64,000 nucleotides of DNA from Oscillospiraceae bacterium (GTDB taxonomy: Bacteria; Bacillota; Clostridia; Oscillospirales; Ruminococcaceae): NCBI GenBank assembly GCA_017828975.1, contig JAGAJN010000008.1, forward strand, positions 1 to 64,000, given 5' to 3'. The first letter of the stretch is position 1, and the number at the start of each line of letters is the position of its first letter. The notes under the pieces were generated by a model. It was not told the DNA's origin, did no database searches, and saw only the letters and a list, made by a program, of their open reading frames with translations. Shown here one piece after another: positions 1 to 8,388 of the stretch. The position numbers were made by a program, and so were the translations under genes.

Positions 1-105
1 GTCCATAAATCTATATTTCATTTCTCTGACTGCTTTAAAAATCTTTTTGAATGCGGTCTTTTTGTCATGCACTTTTTTTATCATATGAATTATCTGTAAA
101 TTCAC
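1..105 (-). CDS. Possible partial ORF running off the left edge
   Basis: On the minus strand a frame stays open for 35 codons from a GTG at 105 (or an ATG at 84) to the window edge. The encoded peptide is rich in lysine and aromatic residues. It begins 18 nt after the stop of the helicase/PLD gene, so it would be the next gene of that operon. No good Shine-Dalgarno sequence precedes either start and no family is recognisable, so the call rests only on the open frame and its position. Confidence 0.3.
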   Translation of the reverse strand, partial: MNLQIIHMIKKVHDKKTAFKKIFKAVREMKYRFMD

Positions 106-123
106 TCTTTGGGGGATTGACTT

Positions 124-1851
124 TTATTTGCAGGTCTCACTGAATACTTTTGAGAAGATCATCTTGGTAAAAACATCATCGATCTGCTTTGCAATCTGCT
201 TTGATTCTATGAGCGTCCCAAGTTCTATATTGCCTTGTTGCCCGTGATAGGAAAGGTTCGCAGAAGTAATCAGCGTCTGTTGCTGGTCAACCGATATGAC
301 CTTCGCATGAAGTGCAGCCATTTTATCGTCTTCTTGGCGGTAATTGTATATTTTAAGAAAGCGACCTTTATATCGGAGGACTTTATCAAAATCCGGCTGC
401 TTATCTATATCGTTGACGAAGAACTTTACAAAAACTCCTCGCTGGCTCTTTTGAATGATGGTATCAACCAGCTCAGAAAAATATGAGGATAAGGAATAGC
501 CCGTAATCAGAATATTCCTGTCCGCTCCGTTAATCATCGACTGCACAACATTCATGGTCGTCCTTGCTTTTATTGCGAACGATGGCGGAGCCGTAACAAC
601 GAGAGACACTTTGTCAGAATCGGACATTGTCATTGCACCAAGAATTGATGCTACTATATCTTCACAGTGAGCATCCGATAATTCCGGGCAGCTACGCTTG
701 AGCATAGCTTTAGCATTTGATGTGCCGTTTGACGCATCGCTCTTAGGGTTAGAAGCACTCTCAATGGAGAGCAAAAGGCGAATGTTTTCTTCCGATTCTT
801 CGCCGGACTGTTTGGAATGAATTTCTATAACCTTGCCTTTATACTTGCCTTTCTGAAAATCATCGCTGTCAATCAATGCCCTGATTTTCTTTGCGTGGTC
901 TGTATCCTTGCAGGCAATGAGTACAATCGGCTTCACATAGTCCAGATCGTTGTCACTGCAATACTCCCGCAGCACAGCCTTGCGATGCTCGTGGAGAGTA
1001 AGTCCATCGCGGATTTTCATCTCCTCGATATCATCCTGGTTATAGCCGGCCATGTTGGATCGTCCCATTACAACCGGGATTTTCAAATAGCCCTCAACTG
1101 CGCCACGAGCCAAGTCATAGGCGTAGATAACATTTGATGTGGTCTTCGGCGTGGCGGTAAACTCCAATCCGAGGATGGGCTTCAGATAGTTGATTGCCTT
1201 CATCGAAGCCGGAGCGTAATAGCGATGCGCCTCATCCATGCAGATAACGAGATCATCGAACTGTGCCAACACATCAGCGAAAGACGCACCCAGCGTTTCC
1301 TTAAACTTATGGAAGTTGAATTGCGTGTCAGTCTTGCTGTTGAAGATTTTTCCGATATTGAAAATGAAAAGCTGAATCTCGGAGGTCTTCTCGATGCGGA
1401 GAGACATCTGCTCAAACTTCACGGGATAGGTATCGTAATTCTCACCGTCATACACTTTCGGTCTGCCCATTTCCGCTTCAAGTCCTTTGAAGATGTACTT
1501 CGGATGATTCGGATTGGACTCTTTACGCAGCTTATCATAAATCGTGTTTCCGGGCGCAAGAATGAAGAAATGCTTATAGCCCTTCGTTTTGTACAGATGA
1601 TAGATGCAGGCACCCATCAGACGAGTTTTGCCGATGCCGGTGGCCATAGCAAAGCAGAATGACGGGAAGTCAAACCCAGCTTTAACCTTGCGCTGTTTCT
1701 CGCAGTATTCCGATGCGGCGGCCTCAACGACAGCCTTGCTGTCCTTCTTGTAATCACAATGCGAACTGATGGCATCGAGGTAAGAGAGAGCCTCCTCCTG
1801 CGGAGTTCTCAGGCTCATTGCGTATTTGATTTTGCTTACTATCTCAGACAT
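124..1851 (-). CDS. Chimeric Res-type helicase / DrmC-like phospholipase-D protein
   Basis: Residues 1 to about 365 match the start of a type III restriction (Res) DEAD/DEAH helicase: Walker A ATGIGKT (70-76), DEAH (206-209), motif III TATP (232-235) and the Res-like stretch EIHSKQSGEESEENI (343-357). The family normally continues into the second RecA domain with the remaining helicase motifs. Here the sequence instead passes at about residues 366-382 into a DrmC-like PLD domain. That domain has the block LVVTAPPSF (417-425), the HxK motif at H515/K517, then ITSANLS and GNIELG. Full DrmC of DISARM defence systems is longer at its N-terminus. The protein therefore lacks half of RecA2 and the front of DrmC, which fits an in-frame deletion joining two neighbouring defence genes. 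A real two-domain fusion is the alternative. Helicase activity is doubtful; the PLD part may fold. Its ATG directly follows the stop of the preceding frame. Confidence 0.75.
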   Translation of the reverse strand: MSEIVSKIKYAMSLRTPQEEALSYLDAISSHCDYKKDSKAVVEAAASEYCEKQRKVKAGFDFPSFCFAMATGIGKTRLMGACIYHLYKTKGYKHFFILAPGNTIYDKLRKESNPNHPKYIFKGLEAEMGRPKVYDGENYDTYPVKFEQMSLRIEKTSEIQLFIFNIGKIFNSKTDTQFNFHKFKETLGASFADVLAQFDDLVICMDEAHRYYAPASMKAINYLKPILGLEFTATPKTTSNVIYAYDLARGAVEGYLKIPVVMGRSNMAGYNQDDIEEMKIRDGLTLHEHRKAVLREYCSDNDLDYVKPIVLIACKDTDHAKKIRALIDSDDFQKGKYKGKVIEIHSKQSGEESEENIRLLLSIESASNPKSDASNGTSNAKAMLKRSCPELSDAHCEDIVASILGAMTMSDSDKVSLVVTAPPSFAIKARTTMNVVQSMINGADRNILITGYSLSSYFSELVDTIIQKSQRGVFVKFFVNDIDKQPDFDKVLRYKGRFLKIYNYRQEDDKMAALHAKVISVDQQQTLITSANLSYHGQQGNIELGTLIESKQIAKQIDDVFTKMIFSKVFSETCK

Positions 1852-4101
1852 TTACTGTACCTCGCTTTCAAAATCGCACTTCTCAAGAAGGTCTTTCGGT
1901 ATTTTCTTTACCATGCTCGTGCCTTCCAAGGTATCGGCGGCATTGTCCCATTGGCTTGCGGAACTGCCGAGGTTCTTCAGCGTGGTGGAAAGCTCCAGCA
2001 CCGTGTTCCACGGCTCCTGCAGGTTGTATTCCCGGCGCACGATGCGAGTCGTGACCGAGATGCCCAGCTCCTTGTCCTCCACGCGCACATAGTCCCCAAG
2101 TTCCCACGCTTCATGCTCATAGCCCGTGAGGACGGACAAATCCATAGCGTTCAGCACATAGGAAATGGTGGGCTTGGCGTACTGCGCCAGCCGCATCTCC
2201 GTGTACTCCTTCATCTGGTACGGATTCGTGAAAGACGAGCAGTCCAGCGTGGAAATGCGTATCTCGTTCGTATAGGAAAAGTCCTCCACATAGGGCTTGC
2301 CGCCGTTGATGTCGGCGAAGGTCAGCCCGTCCGCACCCACGGCATAGAGCCTGGTCACAAGGCTGCGGGTATCGACCACCCTCTGGATGGACTTCATGTT
2401 CTTTCTGTAGGCAAAGAGCGCGCCGCTGTCCTTGCCGTTGACGGTCAGCAGATGCACCAGCCTGTTCGGGCAGTCGAAAACAAGATCGCCGCCGTGCAGG
2501 TCTGCCACGTTTCGGAGGATGGAGAGCGCATTCTTCTCGCTGCTCGTCCACGTCCTCTTGGTGCGGACATTGACCGTGCCGACAGACCACTCCGTCCCCG
2601 CGAGAGCGTATGCCATCGCCGTTTCGGGATACTCCGCTTCAAAGGTGCGTTCCTCTTTTCTGACAGAGAAGGTAAGGTCGTAGAACTCCGCCTCGGCATA
2701 CACCTCCGTGACGGAATTGCCCTCGGTATCCTTGCTGTCCGTGACCGTGCGCACCTTGTAGATATCGTCCACGATCTGTATCTTTTTCTCGCTGTCGATA
2801 TGGACGCGCTTGCTGTCCCGGAACGGTATCTTGAAGGAAAGCGTGTCCTCGCCGTTGATCTCGCCCGTGACGATGATGTCGTAGGCGTTCTCCAGAACAG
2901 CCTCCCACGCTCCGTTGGAATCAAGCACCACGGGACGAGAATAGCCGATCTTCTCATACGGCGATTTCGGAATATCGTAAAGCCGGATGTCTATCAGTTT
3001 CGGCGTTTTGCTTGTATCGCTTGTCGTAAGCGTCACCCGGAAACGGATGTATTCCTTGTTGGGAGACGCCAGCTTTCCGTCAGCGGGAACGGCCACCCAA
3101 TCGCTCCAGGTGATGAGATCGTCGCTCGTGGAAGTCTCCACCAGGGACACGGCGGTCGTGCCGGAGATATATTCGCTCGTCACGGACACGCGCCCCGTGC
3201 CGGAGAGACTGCATTCCGCGGCCGCCGTTGTAAGGACGCCTTCACTCGGATAAACGCCGGAGGACGCTCTCAAAATAACTGCGTTTTCTTCCGTCAGCCC
3301 ATCCACATCAGCCGTGGTATCTCCGGCATTCGCCATGACAGCGGAGCGGAAATAATCCATGAGATCGTCTGCGGTAAGCTGCGAGTCGCAGTCCATGAAC
3401 CACTCGTCAAAGCCGCCCGCGTACCAGTAGGAATTGTTCAGCATTCCCCAGACAAGGTCAGCCGTGCAGGAGCGGTTCAGTTCTCCCGATATGGTCAGCG
3501 CGGAGGATTTCCACACCGTGCCTGCCGCCTTATCGCCGACCACATACCAGGCTTTTTTTGTGTTTGGCTCGATCACCGCCGCGATGAAGTACCACTTGGC
3601 GTTCTCCAATGAAAAAGACGGCGTGACCGATGTGTCCAGTATCAGAGAGCCGGAGGAATTGTAGAGCATGATCCTCGGTTTTCCCCGGATGAGCGACAGA
3701 TAGAATATAGGATTGCCCGTGCCTGCTCTTGTTGAGAGGAGCGGCGTGTATGTGTTGCCCACGGAATAGGTGGTCGGACGCATCCAGCCGCCCACGATGA
3801 TGCGCTCCCCGATATTTTCAAATATCGAGCCGTCATTCGTCACGCGAAGGTATGTCTTTTCCGAGGACGGATTGTTGATGTTCATGCGGAAATATGTGCC
3901 GAAAATGCCGTCTGTCAAAGACGCGGTCGTTCCGCTCCAGTTGTTAATATATGCCTTCCGTCCTTTGCCGGAGGAATCGGCAAGGCAGGTGTCGGCGTCG
4001 GGAGCGTCATCGTTGAAACGCCACAGGCCGTCCTTCGCAAGTTTCGCGAGGAACTCGCCTGTGAAATCCGTCTCTTTATTGAGTATCGTTTTTAAGGACA
4101 T
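1852..4101 (-). CDS. Phage tail endopeptidase / minor structural protein, C-terminus replaced
   Basis: This 749-residue siphophage tail protein acts at the tail tip. The first ~250 residues look like a LamG/concanavalin-type lectin fold, rich in Trp and Tyr. From about residue 370 onward it resembles the Tal/prophage endopeptidase family, with phrases such as YDIIVTGEINGEDTLSF and WELGDYVRVEDKELG typical of phage minor structural proteins. It follows the truncated distal tail gene by 6 nt, the usual order. The final ~18 residues after TLEGTSMV, starting KKIPKDLLEK, do not look like a tail protein, and their stop codon directly abuts the helicase ATG. I read this as fusion to the end of an unrelated gene that once preceded the helicase; the usual long C-terminal region of the tail protein is missing. 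Strongly tail-like, with an abnormal end. Confidence 0.8.
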   Translation of the reverse strand: MSLKTILNKETDFTGEFLAKLAKDGLWRFNDDAPDADTCLADSSGKGRKAYINNWSGTTASLTDGIFGTYFRMNINNPSSEKTYLRVTNDGSIFENIGERIIVGGWMRPTTYSVGNTYTPLLSTRAGTGNPIFYLSLIRGKPRIMLYNSSGSLILDTSVTPSFSLENAKWYFIAAVIEPNTKKAWYVVGDKAAGTVWKSSALTISGELNRSCTADLVWGMLNNSYWYAGGFDEWFMDCDSQLTADDLMDYFRSAVMANAGDTTADVDGLTEENAVILRASSGVYPSEGVLTTAAAECSLSGTGRVSVTSEYISGTTAVSLVETSTSDDLITWSDWVAVPADGKLASPNKEYIRFRVTLTTSDTSKTPKLIDIRLYDIPKSPYEKIGYSRPVVLDSNGAWEAVLENAYDIIVTGEINGEDTLSFKIPFRDSKRVHIDSEKKIQIVDDIYKVRTVTDSKDTEGNSVTEVYAEAEFYDLTFSVRKEERTFEAEYPETAMAYALAGTEWSVGTVNVRTKRTWTSSEKNALSILRNVADLHGGDLVFDCPNRLVHLLTVNGKDSGALFAYRKNMKSIQRVVDTRSLVTRLYAVGADGLTFADINGGKPYVEDFSYTNEIRISTLDCSSFTNPYQMKEYTEMRLAQYAKPTISYVLNAMDLSVLTGYEHEAWELGDYVRVEDKELGISVTTRIVRREYNLQEPWNTVLELSTTLKNLGSSASQWDNAADTLEGTSMVKKIPKDLLEKCDFESEVQ

Positions 4102-4107
4102 CCGCCG

Positions 4108-4728
4108 TCACCTCCATCTGCTCTTTGCCCGGATATCAAGCCTTGTAAATGTGGCGTTGTTCGCCGCCACAGCGATCGTATTGTTGCCGACCTCAAGAGC
4201 CGGGAAATTGAGCTGCGAAAGATACGGCAGGCCGTTCCGCAGCACATTGCCGCCCCCATCCTCCACCCAGGCGGTCATCATGTCTGTATCAACCACCAGC
4301 GTTTCCGTTGCCGCAAGCGCGGCGTTCACTACCTTAAGCTGTGAGCCGTTCGTGGTGATGGTGATGTAGTTGCTCACGCCGGAGGTGATAACGCCCTTGA
4401 TGCGGTAAACGGGATGGGACTCGATGTTTCCCTTCGTGCGTCTGACCGTATGATTTCCCGTGGTGGTGATAGAAAATTCCTCGTCCTCCACAGCGTAGGC
4501 AAACGGATCGGGACAGAGAAACTTCAAATCGAAGCTGCCCGCCGAACGGATGAGCAGCCTTTCGCAGTCCACCTTCTCGGAGAGCCTTGCCATGAAGTAC
4601 CTGTCCGGCACATCGTCAAAAATAAGCTGTTTCAGCCCGTCTGAGGGATCGAGCCACAGCGCGATATCGTCCAGCACCGACACGAGAGCCGCAAAGGTTC
4701 TCTTCGGAGGGATGTTGCACGATATCAA
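4108..4728 (-). pseudogene. Distal tail protein (Dit), N-terminus deleted
   Basis: The 206-codon frame matches the middle and C-terminus of the SPP1 gp19.1/Dit family: a stretch like LFDDVPDRYFMARLSEKV in the first domain, DLKFLCPDPFAYA, and a galectin-like second half ending in ALEVGNNTIAVAA. Dit forms the hub between tail tube and tip. The family N-terminus (about 60-80 residues) is absent, and the frame opens only with a TTG (4728) that lacks a ribosome site. Upstream sequence belongs to the start of another gene (see 4711-4744). The gene is therefore a 5' truncated remnant joined to foreign upstream sequence by deletion. Confidence 0.75.
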
Positions 4729-4744
4729 GACCGATTGTTGCCAT
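4711..4744 (-). pseudogene. Start of the major tail protein gene, cut off
   Basis: On the minus strand a strong GGAGG lies 9 nt before an ATG at 4744 that encodes MATIGLD, a characteristic beginning of siphophage major tail proteins. After these codons the sequence becomes the interior of the Dit gene in a different frame and stops within ~40 codons. Position (just after the tail completion gene) and sequence agree that the body of the major tail gene, the tape measure and the start of Dit are deleted here. The exact breakpoint lies between about 4711 and 4737. Confidence 0.65.
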
Positions 4745-4749
4745 AATGT

Positions 4750-5091
4750 TCAATCCTCCGTTTCATAAAGTTTCGCCACGTCAATGGCGTAGTGGTGGAA
4801 GCCGGTATCGTCCTCGTGTCCGATGTACCGCCTGTCCGTAACAGTAAAATCAGCGGCAAGGAGCGCATTGCAAAGCTGCTTCTTCCGCTGCATATAGTTT
4901 CCCTTGGAGAACAGGGAGAGCCGCGCCTCCTGCGTCTCATATCCTGGAGCATCATCCGCATGAAGCCCGTAAGTGTCCGCAAGCGGAGTCACCACGACAT
5001 ATTCATCCGGCGGCTCATCGGAAAACACGCCAGTCTCCACGGAAAGACCGCAGCCCGTGACCGCAGTCTTGATCTCAGATAACAGGCTCAT
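4750..5091 (-). CDS. Phage tail completion/terminator protein
   Basis: This 113-residue acidic protein is placed between the HK97 gp10-like gene and the start of the major tail gene, the standard slot for the tail completion (terminator) protein that caps the tail tube before joining to the head. The sequence (SEIKTAVTGCGL near the start, then EYVVVTPLADTYGL and a segment with YHYAIDVAKLYE-like pattern) fits small siphophage tail terminators, though these diverge strongly. A GGAGGTG ribosome site precedes the ATG, and the start overlaps the end of the upstream gene by 4 nt. Assignment depends mainly on synteny. Confidence 0.75.
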   Translation of the reverse strand: MSLLSEIKTAVTGCGLSVETGVFSDEPPDEYVVVTPLADTYGLHADDAPGYETQEARLSLFSKGNYMQRKKQLCNALLAADFTVTDRRYIGHEDDTGFHHYAIDVAKLYETED

Positions 5092-5519
5092 ATGCCGTTC
5101 ACCTCCGATTCCAGTTTTGCCTTCATCGCTTCGATGCAGGCGTTTTTCGATGCGGACTTCGCGGGCTTCAAGAACGGCTTTGCAGGCTGTCCGCTTTTGC
5201 CGTATTCGAGTATGGTTGCTATCTTGGCATTGCTATCGCCGTTAGACCTCGGCTCGGCAAAGCCGACCTTCACATTGAAATCGCCGTTCTTGTCCTGCTT
5301 GGCGGGCGAAGTTCCGAGAGCGGACAGAAGCTGACCCGTGGAGCGGGACGGCTCCTTTGTGCCTTTGCCGATAACGGACGAGAGGTTGGAGCGCACCTTG
5401 CCCTCAACGACCTCCGCGCCCGCCTCCAGCACCTTCGGCAGAATCTCGTCCGTCTTGTCCGCAAGCCTGGAAACCTTCATGAGGAACTCCTCCGGCATTT
5501 TGAATGTCGCTTTAGCCAC
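5088..5519 (-). CDS. HK97 gp10-like head-tail joining protein
   Basis: A basic 143-residue protein of the HK97 gp10 family, a neck/tail component. Diagnostic features are an early helix with AGAEVVEGKVRSNL, a central GQLLSALGTSPAK, and the conserved ending with ILEYGKSGQPAKPFLKPA, where a glycine/serine turn is followed by PFL-P-A and a terminal amphipathic helix. It lies between the head closure protein (8-nt overlap) and the tail completion gene (4-nt overlap), so it is translationally coupled in the late operon. Length is normal and no defects are visible. Confidence 0.85.
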   Translation of the reverse strand: MAKATFKMPEEFLMKVSRLADKTDEILPKVLEAGAEVVEGKVRSNLSSVIGKGTKEPSRSTGQLLSALGTSPAKQDKNGDFNVKVGFAEPRSNGDSNAKIATILEYGKSGQPAKPFLKPAKSASKNACIEAMKAKLESEVNGI

Positions 5520-5844
5520 TCTTTTTCACCTCCGTCCCCAGCACCTCAAGGTACATACCTTTTCCGCGCACATCCTCAACGGAAGTGATCTCGAAGGTAT
5601 GCCCGTCGCAGAGTATCTTCATTTCCGTGGTGACCGTAACGCCGGGTATCACGCGGAAACGGAAAAGGTCGGTGGCGGTCGAGTAGGTAGCCATGTTCGC
5701 CCATTTCTCGCTGCCGTGCCGACCTTCCCTGTAAGCGCGTTCCTCCGCAACGGTCACATCCGTTTCCGTCTTAAAGCCCTCATCATCCTGCGTGAACTGC
5801 TTCTCCACGATGGAGATAAAGGTATTCATATTTCCGAAACTCAT
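5512..5844 (-). CDS. Phage head closure / head-tail adaptor protein
   Basis: About 110 residues beginning MSFGNMNTFISI. I choose the ATG at 5844 because AAGGTG lies just upstream; an open frame extends further but without a ribosome site and into the preceding gene. The body has the beta-rich pattern of SPP1 gp16/HK97 gp7-like head-tail adaptors, with a motif resembling ATYSTATDLFRFRVIPG followed by ILCDGHTFEITSVEDV, typical of proteins that record how head and tail are joined. Synteny between the gp6-like connector and the gp10-like protein supports this. Confidence 0.8.
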   Translation of the reverse strand: MSFGNMNTFISIVEKQFTQDDEGFKTETDVTVAEERAYREGRHGSEKWANMATYSTATDLFRFRVIPGVTVTTEMKILCDGHTFEITSVEDVRGKGMYLEVLGTEVKKSG

Positions 5845-5846
5845 AG

Positions 5847-6158
5847 TCACACCTTCCAATCCCGGTCGAGCCGAAGGAGGAGGTTGACCGTGTTCCATAC
5901 CTGCTGCGCCGCACCCACATGGTCGGAAAAGAATCCGCCCGTGGAGCCGTCCCTCGACTCATAGAAGTGGCTTGCCAGCATAATGACAGCCTGCTCCGTG
6001 GTCGCGGGCATGGCGTTCTCCGAGTAGTAGCCCTCCGCAATGTGCTGATAGCTCTCCGCATAGGAAACGGCGGCAGTGATGTACTGCGTGAGCAGCTCAT
6101 CGTCCGCCGAATGTGTAAGGATCAGATTTGCTTTTACTTTTTCAAGCAGGGTATCCAT
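5847..6158 (-). CDS. Phage head-tail connector (gp6-like)
   Basis: This is a helical ~103-residue protein of the HK97 gp6/phage connector family, which forms a ring under the portal. Evidence: N-terminal LLEKVKANL, an aspartate-rich turn followed by LLTQYITAAVSYAESYQ, then MLASHFYESRDGSTG, the usual connector pattern of ALL..H-Y-R. The start is taken as ATG 6158, 8 nt after GGAGG; a GTG lies directly before it. The next gene starts 2 nt downstream. Confidence 0.85.
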   Translation of the reverse strand: MDTLLEKVKANLILTHSADDELLTQYITAAVSYAESYQHIAEGYYSENAMPATTEQAVIMLASHFYESRDGSTGGFFSDHVGAAQQVWNTVNLLLRLDRDWKV

Positions 6159-6176
6159 CACAGCCGCCTCCTTTCC

Positions 6177-6404
6177 TTAGTCCGACTCGTCCGCAGCCAT
6201 AATCCCTGCGGACTTTAATTTTGAAAGCAAACCGTTGAAGTCCTCCTTCAAAGCGGCGACAGTAGAGGCTTCGCTGTCTGCCTGGTTTTCCGCGGGTGTG
6301 GAAAGGAGCCCCACCACGGAGGCTCCTTCCTCGATGATAAGTGTTCCGCCGATATGGGTGACTTCGCCGCCCTGTTCGGTATAGTTCTTTGCGTTATAAC
6401 TCAT
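6177..6404 (-). CDS. Small phage head fiber-like protein
   Basis: The 75-residue protein begins MSYNAKNYTEQGGE and contains a glycine-led strand GTLIIEEGASVVGL. This opening and strand repeat are typical of small head fiber or head decoration proteins encoded directly after the capsid gene in clostridial siphophages. The C-terminal half is a helix with ALKEDFNGLLSKLKSAGIM. It sits 18 nt downstream of the capsid gene and 18 nt upstream of the connector, so it belongs to the structural operon. The functional name is a family-level inference. Confidence 0.65.
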   Translation of the reverse strand: MSYNAKNYTEQGGEVTHIGGTLIIEEGASVVGLLSTPAENQADSEASTVAALKEDFNGLLSKLKSAGIMAADESD

Positions 6405-6422
6405 AGCTGTTCCTCCTCATCA

Positions 6423-7646
6423 TCAGGCGTGCATATCAAGAATCTTGATGCCTTCGGTAAGGATGAGCTTGCCATCCACGCGCTCCGTGCAGGTGAAACC
6501 GACCTGTCCGTTGGCAGCATAAAGCTCATTCAGGCGCTTCATGCTGCGGCCGGCTCTGTCTGCGATCCAGTAGCATGAGAAATCACCGAATGCGATAGCC
6601 CTTGCGCCTGCCGCCATAACAGGAACCTTGGGAGAGGTATAAAGCGGGTAGCCGAGAAGGCGATCCGGCTCACCAGCGGTAAGGGCAGGCTGCCACATAT
6701 ACACGCCGTTGCCATCCTTGAGTTTTCTGATATACGCAACAGTGGCATCGTTCATGAGGAACTTTGCCTTGCTCCTGTAAGGAGCCTTCAGCGAATATAC
6801 AAGGCTGATCAGTTCGTCAGCGTCGATCTTGTTGTTTGCGGCAGTGGTTACGCCGGACGGAGCGCCGCCTGCGGCTGCGGCAATCATGAGACCCGTAGGT
6901 CTGTCAATTACCGTCTGCCCGGTCTGGATTGCACCGTTGATGAAAGCATCCTCCTCGGCTTCACCGAATGCACGTCCGAACTCTTCGGAGATGTAGCCTT
7001 CGATATCGAAGAAGCTGTCGGAAAGAAGTTCATCCGACACCTTGATGAGGTCAGTCAGCTTGAAAGCGTCAATGCTGGTCTGTCCGAAGGTGGGATTGCT
7101 CTCGGTATAAGCACCGTTTTCTGCAGTCCATGCAGCCTGGGTGTGGCCGTTTGCCACGGGAATCCTGCGCTCGTTCTGCGTAGTGATGATCTTGCAGCCG
7201 ATGGTACGCATGATATTGTTTTCATTGAGTGCCTGAACAAGGGTATGCTCGAACTCAATAGGGACGAGATAGCCGCCGTTGGCATCGGTGCCTTCCTCAA
7301 GTACATTACGAACAGCGGGATTGCCGGGATGACGGATGTTGTCCCAGAACGCCTTCTTGTAAGCGGCGGACGCTCTGCCGATCTTTTCTTCCTTGTCCTC
7401 GGTGGCACCGGGCTTTGCAGTCAGCGGAGAGGAAGTCGGAGCGTTCATCATTTTCTCGATCTCCTCCTGGCGCTGAAGCCTCTCGATGTCGCGTGTGAGG
7501 TCAGTGACCTCTTTTTCCATCTTGTCATAGGTGGCGGCATCCTCCGCGGACACATTTCCACCCTTGTCGGAATGGGAGTCAAGGAAGTTCTTCGCAGCCT
7601 CCCATGCCTTAGCGCGTCTTTCCATAAGTTCCATAATTCTGGTCAT
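6423..7646 (-). CDS. HK97-family major capsid protein
   Basis: About 407 residues from the ATG at 7646, chosen because GGAGG lies 8 nt upstream. The first ~100 residues form a charged coiled-coil delta domain, used for scaffolding and removed by the prohead protease. The mature part begins around the NVLEEGTDANGGYLVP segment, which is the capsid N-arm signature, followed by the E-loop region and an axial domain with GYPLYTSPKVP and IAFGDFSCYWIADR. These are classical HK97-fold motifs. It sits directly downstream of the ClpP-type protease. It appears complete. Confidence 0.93.
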   Translation of the reverse strand: MTRIMELMERRAKAWEAAKNFLDSHSDKGGNVSAEDAATYDKMEKEVTDLTRDIERLQRQEEIEKMMNAPTSSPLTAKPGATEDKEEKIGRASAAYKKAFWDNIRHPGNPAVRNVLEEGTDANGGYLVPIEFEHTLVQALNENNIMRTIGCKIITTQNERRIPVANGHTQAAWTAENGAYTESNPTFGQTSIDAFKLTDLIKVSDELLSDSFFDIEGYISEEFGRAFGEAEEDAFINGAIQTGQTVIDRPTGLMIAAAAGGAPSGVTTAANNKIDADELISLVYSLKAPYRSKAKFLMNDATVAYIRKLKDGNGVYMWQPALTAGEPDRLLGYPLYTSPKVPVMAAGARAIAFGDFSCYWIADRAGRSMKRLNELYAANGQVGFTCTERVDGKLILTEGIKILDMHA

Positions 7647-7665
7647 GATAAATACCTCCATAAAA

Positions 7666-8388
7666 TTAGTGTGAGAGAAGCGAGAGCCGCTTCTCAAGGT
7701 CGGTTACTTTGACGGTGTTTTTTGAGTTCTCCGGTCGTTTCGGGATCAGCTTTGAAAGCAGTGAGTCCGTCACAGCCTTGCGTGAAAAGAGCATCTCTGC
7801 ACCGTCATCGGAAAGTTTTTCTTCCGTCTTTCCTGTAAAGAGAATCTCATCGGCAAAACCGAGCTTCACGGCTTCCTTTGCGTTCATCCAGGTCTCCGCG
7901 TCCATAAGCTGTGAAATCTTGTGGCGTGACATCCCGGTCTTGATCTCGTAGGCATTCATAATGCTTTCCTTGACCTCGGCAAGCATATCGATGGCTTTCT
8001 GCATTTCCTCGCTGTCGCCGATTGCAATGGTGGCGGGATTATGCACCATGATCATCGCCACGGGACTCATCAGCACCTTCGTGCCAGCCATAGCGATAAC
8101 GCTTGCCGCCGATGCCGCAAGAGCGTCAATCTTGACGGTCACGTCATGCGGATAGTCCATCAGCATATTGTAGATTTGCGCCGCTGCGAACACGTCCCCG
8201 CCGGGCGAGTTGATCCAGATGGTGATGGGACCGCTGCCTGCGAAAAGCTCCTCCTTGAACATCGCCGGAGTGATGTCATCATCAAACCAGCTTTCCTCGG
8301 CTATCGTGCCGTACAGTTCAAGGACCCGCTCTGCGGACGGCTCCTCGTCCGTCTGATTTTTCCAATTCCAGAACTTCCTGTTCTTCAT
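7666..8388 (-). CDS. ClpP-like prohead protease
   Basis: About 240 residues from ATG 8388 (GGAGG 9 nt upstream), overlapping the end of the portal gene. The ClpP fold is evident: ITIWINSPGGDVFAAAQIY for the first strand-turn-helix, LAASAASVIAMAG carrying the catalytic serine, and MIMVHNPA carrying the catalytic histidine, with an aspartate later in the domain. Phages of this type use it to cleave the capsid delta domain, scaffold and itself during prohead maturation. The position between portal and capsid supports that role rather than a cellular ClpP. Confidence 0.92.
   Translation of the reverse strand: MKNRKFWNWKNQTDEEPSAERVLELYGTIAEESWFDDDITPAMFKEELFAGSGPITIWINSPGGDVFAAAQIYNMLMDYPHDVTVKIDALAASAASVIAMAGTKVLMSPVAMIMVHNPATIAIGDSEEMQKAIDMLAEVKESIMNAYEIKTGMSRHKISQLMDAETWMNAKEAVKLGFADEILFTGKTEEKLSDDGAEMLFSRKAVTDSLLSKLIPKRPENSKNTVKVTDLEKRLSLLSH

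Noticed and set aside
124..1851. Annotation as a complete type III restriction subunit (Res)
   Set aside because: Motifs after the start of RecA2 and the nuclease domain are missing; the last 200 residues are a PLD domain of DrmC type.
1759..3612. Very long plus-strand frame (617 codons) opposite the tail gene
   Set aside because: It is antisense to a convincing tail protein in GC-rich sequence, has a low-complexity His/Arg/Val-rich translation and no ribosome site.
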